A DNA stretch of 64,000 bases, from contig NW_005178504.1 in assembly GCF_000350225.1 (NCBI RefSeq), positions 44,842-108,841 on the forward strand. The letters are read 5' to 3'. The notes under the pieces are model-generated. The model had not been told where the DNA came from, did not search any database, and saw nothing but the letters and a program-made list of their open reading frames with translations. This document shows positions 11,205 through 21,242 of the stretch, piece by piece (position 1 is the stretch's first letter; each line of letters opens with the position of its first letter). This stretch comes from Chondrus crispus. Taxonomy: Eukaryota > Rhodophyta > Florideophyceae > Gigartinales > Gigartinaceae. The position numbers and the translations under genes are program-made.

Positions 11205-12195
11205 AGGCCATCGACTATCTTAGGCGCGACCTTATCGGTGAGGTCGTTCCGTCGGGGCTTTCGCTTTCGGTGTTGACCCCTCTTGCGCTTCCTTCTACGC
11301 GTTTCTTAGGGCGTCCGCGGCTCGGTGACGCCCTCTCGAGTACTCGGGTCCATACGCGGAGGACCGTTCGTCGGTGGGCCATGGCTCACGGAAGCTAGGA
11401 GATCGACGTGCTCCTTCCGGTCTGCATTACTTCCATCGCGTTCGCTCAGCATCACCGGGACTGACGGTGTCCCGGTGGTGCTCTCCTCCAGCGTCAGGCT
11501 TACGGAGGCCTCGACGCTCCCGTTCTCCTGCATTGGCGCCGCAGGAGTTGCCGTGCTCGCTCCCGGAAACGGGGGATGTATTATCGGACAATACCCCCCG
11601 TGTCCTTGGCGAGCACGCGGGGTCCGGTATAGTTCGTAGGGATAAGACGGCTCACGCGACCGCGTGTACGTAACCGTCTTTACCCTTTTTTCGAACTACC
11701 GCTGCTATCTGAGCTACCTTCCTGGCCCTCGGTGGCCAGGTCTTCTTCGGGTCCTTGTCCGCGTGGGTCGGGACGATTCCTCCACTGCGGCCGCGCGACG
11801 TCAGCGAAGTATTGGGGTACTTCCTGACCTTGGCCTGCGACGTCCGGTCGTCGCAGAATATCGGGGACGAGGCGAGTCGGGTCTCCTTCGCGCCCCTCCG
11901 TGGGTAGAGGATACGGGTCCTCTACCCAATCTTGCAGGTACATGATCGCGTTTTGTACCTGTTGGGGTGACCGAGAACGGTCTCGGTCCCCTCTCCCTCC
12001 TTGACGGGGATACCTTGTGTCCGACGGGCGGTAATCCGGTCCATCACGACGATCGAGTTCGTTACGACGATACCCGCCTCCGCGTGGGGCGAAGCTTGCG
12101 CCCCCACCCGAACGATTCGGGAAACCTTAACGCGGGGGACGGCCCTCGCCGACCGACTGCCGGAGGAGATTACGCGCTCCGGGGCGCGTCTCTAT
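11205..12195 (-). other. Decayed gag-pol junction of Gypsy-B
   Basis: About 1 kb between the end of gag and the protease. Short hydrophilic open frames in three different phases (12107-11922, 11943-11680, 11533-11306) suggest a formerly continuous N-terminal pol segment now broken by indels. No motif is recognisable. Confidence 0.5.
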
Positions 12196-14250
12196 CTAGT
12201 AGCGGTAGTTCCTGTACGCTGTGAACATCCGTTGTTCCGGCGACAGGAACGGGCACGCGTACATGGCGTGTCCGTACGTACGGCATAGCCAGCACACGTA
12301 CGCGCTGCCATCCGTTGAGGCGAAGGTCGCTGCGTGACGCGCCTCCTCATCGGTGAGGAGGGGTACGCGAGGGGCTTCGGCTCCTGCATCTCGACTCGAG
12401 ATGTCGAGCTCTGCGACCCGGGGGTCCGTACCCCTTGCCACTCTTGGAGTGGCCGCGAAGGCGGTCGCGTAACTCGATGTCGTTCCTGTCGACATCGGTG
12501 AGGCGGGTCGTCCCCCCACGGGTCCTCCACCTTGCGTAATGAGGACAGGGTCGGCCAGACACTCATCCTACCGGATGTGGAGGGTCGAGGCGGGCGAACT
12601 TGTTGCGGCGGATTTCGTAGTCCTGCCAGCCCGCCCTGCCGGTTTCGTATCCGGCAGGGGTAAACCGCGCCGATCGCGGTACGTCGTACCTTTCGCCGTG
12701 GAGATACGGCGGATGGTTGGAAGATCGGTCTTCTGGCGGCTCGGCAGCCGCTGTACGGTTTCGGAAACTGCGGCACGGGTCGCCGGTGCCAGTCCCCGCA
12801 CGAAGTAGTGCGCGAGGGACTGTTCGGAGAACACCGCCGTGCACCGGAACGCGGCAGTTTCGAGCCGGTCTGCGAACGTGCTCTCCGTTTCATGAGATTG
12901 CTGTCGCGCCGTCGCGATAGCGTCGTACGCTTCACCTAACACGTCGTCGGTTAGGTAGCGTTTCAGGAACTGGTTCACGAGCCCCGGCCAGCTCACGTCG
13001 TCGTGGAGCTGGCCGGCGCGGAGGCCACGCATTGTATAACTCGTATACAGGCGCTCGGCGTCGCGCTCTAGGAAGTGCGCGAGGACTCGTACCGCAACAC
13101 CTTCGGTAAGGTGTTGCGAGTTGAAGGTTATCCGGACATCCTTCAAGAACGGTAGGAGCTGGATCGGGTCAGTACCGTCAAAGCTCCTCATCGTAGGTTG
13201 GATCACACGGCAGCGTTGGACGTACTTCGCGATCCGTCCCGCGTCACCCGACGTAACGAGCCTCGAGGTGTTATCCAGCCGGTACATACGATAGTCAGCG
13301 ACGGCGCTGAACTCTTGGATCATCGTATGTACCGGCTCGAGTCCGGGTTCGGCGGGACCCAGCGTGCCGAAGGGGGTGACGGGTAGCGTACGGACGTCTA
13401 CCGGACCTGGATGCTTGGCGTAATCTGCCGGCGGGTAGCCGCCCCAGCGAGGATCGACAGAGTACATCGGTACTCCAGATCCGCGGGCGGCTCCTCCACG
13501 GTCAGGGTCGTCGCGATACGATACGCCTTCGATCTGCCGCCTACTTCCAGGGATAGGCGGCAATGCTTGGGTCTCAGACGCGTAATTCGCGCCTGTCGGA
13601 AGGCGGTTGCCTACCGCGGTTCGGCTGGTGTCGGCACCAGCCGGTCCCCAACGGTCCGGAGCGACGGCGCTCGGAGGTACGGTACTACCGGGCCCTCTCG
13701 TGGGGGCACCGGGCAGCCTTGCGGCCATGGTCCGTTCCATGTCACGAGCACGCCGACGCGTGGCGTTCAGCTCGGCGGAGAGGTGCGCGAACGCACCCAA
13801 CTGTTCCGCGGACGGGGAAGATCGGTCCCCAGGTCGTCTCGTAGGGGTCGGCCCCTCGGGACGACCTTGCCCAGACGGTCCCGGCGATACGAGACGCGAG
13901 TCTTCGACGAGCACTATCTGCGAGTGTAACTCGTCGATCAGTGCTCGGAGATTCTCTAAGGACTGCGTCACTCTATCGAACCTCCCTTCACGCAGTGAGC
14001 GGAGCTCGGCCATACATCGAGTGTATACACGGTCCGATACATCGATCCGAAGGGAAGTACGGACTTCCTCGATGTATTCGTCTATGCGTTCGAACATCGC
14101 CGCCGCACTTTCCTCGGAGGATCCGAGCGACGGTTCGCGGTCACGAGGACCTGCGTCGCCGTCGCCCGACGGGGCGGATGGGAATCGCACAGCGTCCGGA
14201 CTCGGATCCGCCGCTTCGGAGCGGATCGAGGGCTCAAACTCTTGGCTCAT
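12196..14250 (-). pseudogene. Gag of Gypsy-B with one in-frame amber codon
   Basis: Structural capsid and nucleocapsid protein. ATG at 14250; open for 560 codons to a TAG at 12568-12570, then open again in the same frame to 12196, giving about 684 codons. A capsid-like helical region lies after PTMRSFDGTDPIQLLPFL, and resembles the same region of Gypsy-C Gag (HTFGGQDPIAVLGFL). The part beyond the stop carries the CCHC zinc knuckle (CWLCRTYGHAMYAC), which packages RNA. The N-terminal third is Ser, Pro and Arg-rich with a possible coiled coil. The single stop with both halves intact could be mutation or readthrough; mutation is likelier because pol is also broken. Confidence 0.88.
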
Positions 14251-14311
14251 CTCGACGCGATCGGTTCGCGGAGGGCCTAAGAGGTCTTCTCGGAGAACGT
14301 ACTCCGGAGTC

Positions 14312-14329
14312 TTCTAGGTCGGGAGACCA
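14312..14329 (-). other. Primer-binding site of Gypsy-B
   Basis: On the sense (minus) strand TGGTCTCCCGACCTAGAA follows the LTR end after one base. The same 18 bases occur at the primer site of chromovirus copy 2 (28085-28102), so both families use the same tRNA. Read as a tRNA 3' end, its acceptor strand would be TCGGGAG plus A and CCA, with the conserved C61 in place. Confidence 0.75.
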
Positions 14330-14330
14330 C

Positions 14331-14830
14331 TGTAGTATAACACCCCCCCAACGGAGAGGTGTGTATACTTTGCTCGACGTAGACCGGTACGAGGGGCGAG
14401 AAGACGGGGAGAACACACAGCTAACGAGACAGGGAAGCGGGCCTTGGTAGCGTGGTAGAGCGGGACGGTCGGGGACGAGCGTACGCGCGGGCCGATCTAC
14501 GCCTCGACGCCCCGGAGCAGCGCTGGGTAACGTACCAGTGCTGACGGGCGGAGGCGGATCTAGGCTCGCTCGCGTACGCGGCTGTCCCCTACCCGCTTTG
14601 TCTCCGTTAACGCGCGCGAAGGCGGATCGCGCTCGTTAGTAAAGCTCGAAGACGGACCTAGGTGGTAGGTCGTGGACAAGTCCGTGCTTGTCCCTCTCAC
14701 CGCCGCCGGTCCGCTCGCGTATTTAATATACCAAGTAATCCTAACTTATTAGAGTACAGTACGGGCTGTACTGTAGTGCTACTGTAGTCAGCACGGGCCG
14801 TTCCGTGCTGTCTGTACACGTGTTGTACAC
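14331..14830 (-). repeat. 5' LTR of Gypsy-B, downstream part
   Basis: The LTR ends (sense strand) in GTGTTATACTACA at 14331. At 14830 it stops against chromovirus copy 2. The missing head (169 bp) is at 29164-29332 and begins TGTAGCATAACA, the near-inverse of this end. It contains a TATA-like box (GTATATTAAATA, near 14725 on the minus strand) and one CACGTG at the copy 2 junction. Confidence 0.8.
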
Positions 14831-15886
14831 TGTAGTGCAATGCGCCTGTCGGGCAGAGACCGCGGTCCGATGGTCCAGCAAAAACAACAACAGCAACAAA
14901 AAGAAGAACTGCCGATGGCACAGCGCTACAGAGTGTCCGACTCTCCCTTCTCCGTTTAAACGAGCTTGCGACTCGTAGTAGCTCAGATCCCTGATAAGGG
15001 GGGGGGCACAGAGAAATAGCCCGGCCCGGCATCGGTGTGGTAGAGACTTGCGAAGAGATCTGCTCGACGAGTGTGGGGTGGGGCGCGTAAGTAGGTACCC
15101 CGGTTCCACTGGGTTGTAAGGCCAATGCTCGTTGAGCTTCTTCGACACCTTGTGACGCGACGAGGCCTTCGACGGGGGCGTCGCAACGCAGCCCGACGGG
15201 ATGAAATGAAAGTAGCAGCGCTACGCCAACCGTGCCGCCCGATGGCTCGAAACACCTACACCGGTTCGGTCGCGACCGACACCGATGGTACCAACACTGG
15301 CTCGTACTACGACGAAGCCCTTCGAGGGAGACGTCGTTGCAACAGTCTCCGTCGGAAAAATGGGTCACAGTAGCAGCGCTACGTCAACTGTGTCGCCCGA
15401 TGGCTCGAAACACCTACACCGGTTCGGTTGCAACCGAGGCCGATGGCACCAACACAAGATAAGGGAAAAATAGGTAGGGTTAGGGATAGAAAAGGATAGG
15501 GAAATAAAGGAAAAAGAAAAGGGAACCCCGAGCGATAGAGGATGCCGTAGGCTTGGGTAAAAGGGAGCGTCTTGGTAGAGACGGACTTCGACCAAGGCGA
15601 CATTCAACTCCGGCAACTCGGGTTACCTTTACTGACTTGGTGGTCAGAGGGCTAAGGTATATATCGCCCCGCCGGAGCCCCTACAGTAGCTCGCGGCGCT
15701 AGATCCTAGATCTAATCTAGTGTCAGCAAAACTAATGCCAACTAATTAACTAAATAAAATAATTAAAAATTAAAACTGTGCAATTATTCACACGTGTGTC
15801 CCCCCCAACCCGGACTACTTTTCATATCCAAATCCAAATATTTTCCTTCCTTTTCACCCCCCTGTAGAGCCCATTATTGCCCTACA
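14831..15886 (-). repeat. 3' LTR of chromovirus copy 2 (1056 bp)
   Basis: Ends TGTAGTGCAATG at 14831 and CCTACA at 15886. The TATA motif GATATATACC lies on the minus strand near 15660. Inside it an about 86-bp segment beginning GTAGCAGCGCTACG is present twice (15212-15298 and 15370-15455). Nearly identical to 28107-29163. Confidence 0.92.
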
Positions 15887-15898
15887 TATCCCCCTCCT
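15887..15898 (-). other. Polypurine tract of chromovirus copy 2
   Basis: AGGAGGGGGATA on the minus strand, immediately before the 3' LTR start; matches the tract of copy 1. Confidence 0.75.
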
Positions 15899-15927
15899 GA
15901 GCGCCCTTGTACAGCGCCAAGCCATCG

Positions 15928-15933
15928 TATAAT
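15928..15933 (+). promoter_or_regulatory. Putative TATA-like box for antisense ORFx, copy 2
   Basis: TATAAT inside CGTATAATCTCC, 84 bases before the ORFx ATG at 16012; identical to the motif and spacing in copy 1. Inferred promoter element. Confidence 0.4.
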
Positions 15934-16011
15934 CTCCTGCCGTTCCTTACCGTGTTTCCCAGTCATCAATCACTCTGCGCGGCGTTCTTACAAGGGTAAG
16001 ACGAAAATACC

Positions 16012-17860
16012 ATGCTTCCTTCTCCGTCGGAACACTCGGACGATAGTGCCACCCGTAAGCGTCCGGGTGTGGGCTTTCCTCGCAATCCCGAAGTGCCCCG
16101 GGGTCTTCCTTCCATACCCCGTCTTCCTCCTGTTACCAACCCTACCGAACCGGCCTTCCATCTGGGCTACCATTCTTCTTGGGTAGCCCGTCGATACCCC
16201 TCGCTCGATGAGCTGCAAGACAAATCCATGCGTGAACATCCTTCCCTATTTGCCTCTTCCCAGTGGTTCTCCCCTGTGGGCGTCCGCGACGTTGCTGCCA
16301 TCGAACATAGTTTTGCAGACGGTGCTGGCATGTTACCCGGTCAACTACCCCTACAAGTCATTCGCACCTTTGACTGGCGCGCCCGCATTGCCATTCCTAC
16401 CTCCATCCTTCGTCACTCCTCTCCACGCGGCCGTCGCACCTTGTCCCTGCGATTCATGGACACTGTACTCGCCCGGCTTGACCTCCATTTGACCGACACC
16501 CTTATTCCTCCTTCCTTCGGCTGCGACACGTGGAAATTCCGCACGGAGGGGGAGCGCCATTATCTTGACAGTCTCCTCAGTTGGACCCATGGTGACCCCG
16601 TACTGGAAGCGGACCGCTTATGTCATAACCAATTGACAGTGACGAATGACGCAATGTCGTGAACGCGTGCGATTCTCCCTGCTAATTTCCGGCGCATGAA
16701 ACGCGGGAACCTCTTCTTCTTCCAACACATCGTTCGGTACGAGCGCAAAATGAGGTCGGACACAGGATACTTCCTGGCATACCAAATGATCGAGGCGGGG
16801 GAGATCGCGCGGTCACACTACGTCAACCGATACCTGCAGCTTCCCTCATGGTGGGGTCAGTTTGAAGTCTGCCAAGGATTTTGGTCGTAATTGGGCCCCA
16901 TCCTTACATACTTCGGCACCTGAACGACCCCCGACACGGGTTGTGGGTTGTCTTCATGACCGAGTGGTGCGTGAAGGTCGCTGGCACCTTGCTCTGGGAG
17001 ACGTATGATTGTTGGCGTCTGTGGTACCTTCCCCCGAAGCTCGTTGAGCTCATGTGCCTTCTGGATTACACTGTCCCCCTGGGTGGCGCCGACACCGACC
17101 TCGAGCTGCACTCGCTGCTCGACAAGATTAGGCAGATCGACTGGGACAGCGTTCCCCCTCACAACTCTTCCCGCTCCTTCGCAAAGCGACTTCCCTCCTT
17201 TTCTCCCGGACGTAGTCACAGCGCAGCGGGTGACTTCGTCTGGTTTAACCCCTGGACGTCGACGTTGTGCTCGTTCTCAGAAGCTCCACTGAGTCGACAG
17301 TTCGGGAATCAAATCCCCATCCCCGACGCGGTTCCCGAGCGAGGCGTGGACCCTCGTGCAGAGAGCGTGTGCTCTCGACCGTCCGGCCCTTCGTCTCCTC
17401 GTTCCGCGGTCCAACCTTCCACGCCAGACGTACAGTCCCCAACGCCTTGTCTCACCGAGCCGTCTTTGCCTGCAATTCCACCTCAGCCGGCTCGTTCACT
17501 ACCACACCCCCTCCTGTGTGTCCATTCACACGCGAAAGTCCTCCTCGCGTCGTGTTTCCCTCAACAATCTCAACCGAAACCCTATCAGTCAGGGAAGTGC
17601 CGCCGTCTGACGTGGGTCCGACCCCACGTCAGATTTTCCCTGTACGTGAGGAACCCATCGTCACGCTTGCCTTAGCTCCCCCGTCACCCTCAATTTCTAA
17701 AGAAAACAACGCCGCCGCTGGCGCCTATCATCGCCTTCTTCGCGCTCACGGCGTGGAGGTAGAGGCCCTTCCGGGCGCAACTCTGGAGGACCTACGAGTC
17801 CTAGCCCGGCTGATTACTTCTCTGCCGAAGGAAGGATCCTCCGGTGTTCCGCTCCCTTGA
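16012..17860 (+). pseudogene. Antisense ORFx of chromovirus copy 2 (unknown protein, broken)
   Basis: Homologue of the ORF at 7498-5547, again opposite to gag-pol and next to the 3' LTR. The ATG at 16012 opens MLPSPSEHS, then KRPGVGF and LPSIPRLPP. TGA at 16660-16662 replaces a Trp codon; TAA at 16888-16890 follows QGFWS. A frameshift near 16900 moves the conserved part (LNDPRHGLWVVF to FNPWT) to the third frame, open to 17675. The C-terminal block (AYHRLLRAHG to LITSLPKE) lies in yet another frame and ends at 17860. The step between the last two frames is -1 in both copies. Blocks of identical residues separated by diverged spacers suggest past selection on a real protein. Function unknown; no domain recognised. 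Confidence 0.7.
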
Positions 17861-20800
17861 TCTGCCATCTGCGGCGGACCCCTCATGTCCATCTTCACCT
17901 CCGTTCCCCTTTAGGATTAATAAAAGGTGAATCCTCTGCGTATCTGTCGTCCCTTTGCATTCCCCCTCTTCACAAGCACCCCTTTTCCCATCGTCGAGCA
18001 GGCCGCGTACAAAACGGCCCTCGGTTACCTCCTCTTTTACGGTCGAGCTCCTGTTTCTATTCCCGCCTTTCCTTCTCTGCAGTGCCTCCTCTTTCTTTTA
18101 CCTTGCGGAGCCAGGTGTCGGGTCATGGCATTATTTTCACTCTTTGGATTTCTTGCCCTCGCCTGCCTCCTCTTCCCACCGTCTCTCTCCCCTTTCTCTG
18201 TGACGTCATCGCCACACTGTCCTTGGGGAGCCCTTGTGAGAAGCAATTCATTGTCGACGTATTGCGGCTGCGTCGTCGAGGCATAAGCCTTGCCGGGTTT
18301 AAATAGCATGCACGAAGTTTACACGTGGACGAGTGTCCTGATTGATCCTGAGCCCGTGGTTCAAATCTGGACGACAAGTGCCTCCTTTTGTTACGGTTCT
18401 GGCGTGAGCTCTACGCTTAGGAAAATTCCTAGCCTCTTTTTCCTTCTTATTCGAGCTGTGCGGAGAGGGATCTCTTCGTTCTCACTCTTGAGCGTACCGT
18501 ACTTCGCCCCTGACGACTCTTATCGCCGATGGCGAGAGGCAGAGTGCGGCGAACGCACTCCTTTGCTCTCCAGTTTTCGACCCGTAGTCACGCAACAACA
18601 CAAAAAAAATCAACAGGTCTTCTAACACGATCGAATCTTGATCCCCTTCGTCGTTCTCAGCCCGGGCGCCTCCCGCGTGCACGAATTTTAACTGCAAGTC
18701 GTGAAGCGTGATCCCAGCTATCCTCTTCCAGCTCGGCACTCCTTCCTTCTCTTCTGCCAACTTCCTTCTCTTTTCCCGATTTGCATCCCCGAATTCCACC
18801 TCTTTATCTCGCAGCTATTTCTCTAGCTGCGACGTAACCCTCCATCAAAGACGAATCGTCTTCCCAAAGCGACGCGGCTCTGGTCTCTTCCCTGGGCGGT
18901 CGCCTCCTCTTCGTCCTTTTTTTTTCTCACACGCCCCGTCGCCGCGGTCGCATCTCCTCATATCCATTCCCTTCTCTTGTCCTTCTCTTTTTCTCATCCT
19001 TCCCCAACTCAGTCTCACACGGCTCCTTGTCATTGTGACGACGCCGCACGGCCTCGGCACTTCGTTTGCGAAGCTCATTATTATTGACTTCTGAGAGACA
19101 CGGGTGAGTTTCGGGATTTCACAATGAAAATAAAAATGAATCATTACCGCGTTCGGTCACTCAGTCAAGCTCGCCGAGAGCAGACGACAACAAAATTTTG
19201 AGGTACACTGTACAGTTCCTCCAAGGTAAAATGTCCACTTCACCCTTCATCTCCTCCGACGGTCTCCTAGCGTCGAGCGCAATTGGTTCCTTCACACATT
19301 CCTTCTCACTTTCGTCCCGGCCTGCACTCACAGCCCCACACACGGTATAACTCTGGAAAGAGAGAAACAACGTAGGCCGTGTACGTTTAGCTGGCGTAAC
19401 CTTGAGTCCTTAGAGGTCACAAATTAAATTTCTCTTCCGAATGTTCCCCTGACTTCGACTCAGTCGTATAGTCCCGTCAACAACAAAAATGGAACTAATT
19501 TTAAGTCGACGCGGGCCAGTGCGGAAGTCAAAATTAGTGCGGTGATGGGTACAGTGCTTTGCAAGACCTGAAACAGTATGGGAGTAGTCGGGTCGTCAGC
19601 AAAAGGCTCATCGAGTGATGATAAAAATATCACTATTCGTCTCCCAGCTCTCTTTTGTTGTTCTTTTCCTCCTGTGCTCCGCGGACGTGAACACGGAAGT
19701 CGGCGCACGTGAATAGTCGCTGGTAAGGGTAGGTCATCAAAAAAATATTGGATCGATCTTCGTCGTACTGGGGTACCCCCCAGGCGTGCGGTGACAGTTA
19801 CTTGGACATCGTCATTCGGGATTACCTCCCTCGATCTCTTACACAGCAAGCTTTGCCTCCAAACACTCCAGTCGTCCTGGTCTCATCTCCGCTGACAAAT
19901 CCCCAATTTCGCTCTTTTTCTGAGCTTGACAGCTCTAGCTGCTGTTAGCAATGCCGTTGGTAGTAAAACAGGGTAGCTGGCGGCTAGGCAGTTTCGTGGG
20001 AGTAGATTCCCATGACGAGCGCGATCTTCGGTTGCCGAGTTAACTTCGGTCCCTCCGACTCCTCTCCGTTCGCGTGTACAGTAGGGCCCTCATGGTAGAA
20101 AGACGAAACATCGTAGCGCAACGCCTTTGTGTGACGAGAAACAAAGCAAAAGAACTCGTTCTCCTTCTCGGTGTGCACACCGCATGGTTCTTCGATGGCG
20201 ATCGTCGAGTCGCCGCTCTGACTTGGTCTGGGTACCTTGATGGACTGACGTCGAAAATCTTGTTCGTCGTCGTTCGCGACGCGGGGTTCGCGTTCTGTAC
20301 GTCACAAAACAAAAACAAAAATAAATACACCAACAAAAACAAAAACGTGGGGAAGGTAGGGGGTTATAGTGGCAAGCCAGTAAGTAGTTCGCTCGTAGTC
20401 CAAAAAAAATGTGCGCGACAAACTCCTTCCCGGTTGATCATCCTAACACATGAATGTCCCCCTTGATGATGAAGTCAATAGGGGAATGGTACGCATAATA
20501 AAACAGGCTGGCAGCACTGTGATGCCGTCGGCCAGGGTCTTATGCACCCTTCGGCTCTTTCGGAAGGAGTACAGACGTCCTCAGTCTTTGTACGTGGTCG
20601 TGCAAGTGCACGTGGTGTCGGCGAGTCAAGGCGGTCATGGTCCATGCGGAATCATCTTGTCGCTCGTCGAGCGAACTGTAGGCGTTGCAAATGAACTGGG
20701 CAAGTGCCCTTGGGTGCGATCGGTCATGGCTTCGCCTGTGGCAAGTCTTGAGTGTGTATGCGGTCGGTGTGAAAATTGCCAACAACATTTCGTACAAGTG

Positions 20801-21242
20801 CGGGCAATTCCCTGAATTATAGTTAATTTTTCGGAGACTGGTTGGAGCTCCGTCTACGACTTATGCAGATCGTTTGACACCCCACCGGCGGCCCATCCAT
20901 GTTTTTTTGAATTAAATTACGCTTCACTGGTGCGGACCGCTGATTCAAACGTCATTCCTTCTCTGTCCGTTGATGACGCGTGGGGGTGATCCTGTAGACT
21001 CCGTGCCTCCTCTGGGAATCCCCTATCTCTCTAACGCCTCAAACACGAATCGCGTATCCGCTCCATCCTTTAACTGGACTCCGCCCCTTTGCCTTTCTGG
21101 CACGCCTCACTCTGACTTCCCCCTTCGCACTTCTGCCCTCTCCATCTTCTTGCATTTCCAGACTCTTGTGAGCACCACTCTTCCCTGTCTTCGCGCCGCG
21201 TCTCAAAGTACCAATTCCAACTTGACGACATCCCAACGGGTG
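17861..21242. other. Non-coding interval between ORFx and pol, copy 2
   Basis: About 3.4 kb, pyrimidine-rich on the plus strand (runs of CTTTTC, CTCTTC). Several overlapping short open frames on the plus strand (17857-18306, 18290-18625, 18708-19094) have low-complexity Ser, Pro and Phe composition and no recognisable motif. I see no gene in it. Confidence 0.5.

Larger units (their letters stand above)
8617..14830 (-). mobile_element. Gypsy-B LTR retrotransposon (degenerate, nested, split)
   Basis: Minus-strand Ty3/gypsy element with gag (14250 to 12196), protease (about 11204), reverse transcriptase and RNase H, then an abrupt end at 8616/8617 where chromovirus copy 1 was inserted. Its integrase end should lie beyond copy 1, outside the window. 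The primer site is at 14312-14329 and its 5' LTR runs from 14331 rightward. That LTR is itself interrupted by chromovirus copy 2, and its first 169 bp reappear at 29164-29332. Gypsy-B sits in the chromodomain of copy 3. Several stops and frameshifts make it dead. Confidence 0.88.

Noticed and set aside
17857-19094. Genes on the plus strand downstream of ORFx
   Set aside because: Composition follows the pyrimidine-rich tract; no motif and no counterpart found in copy 1.
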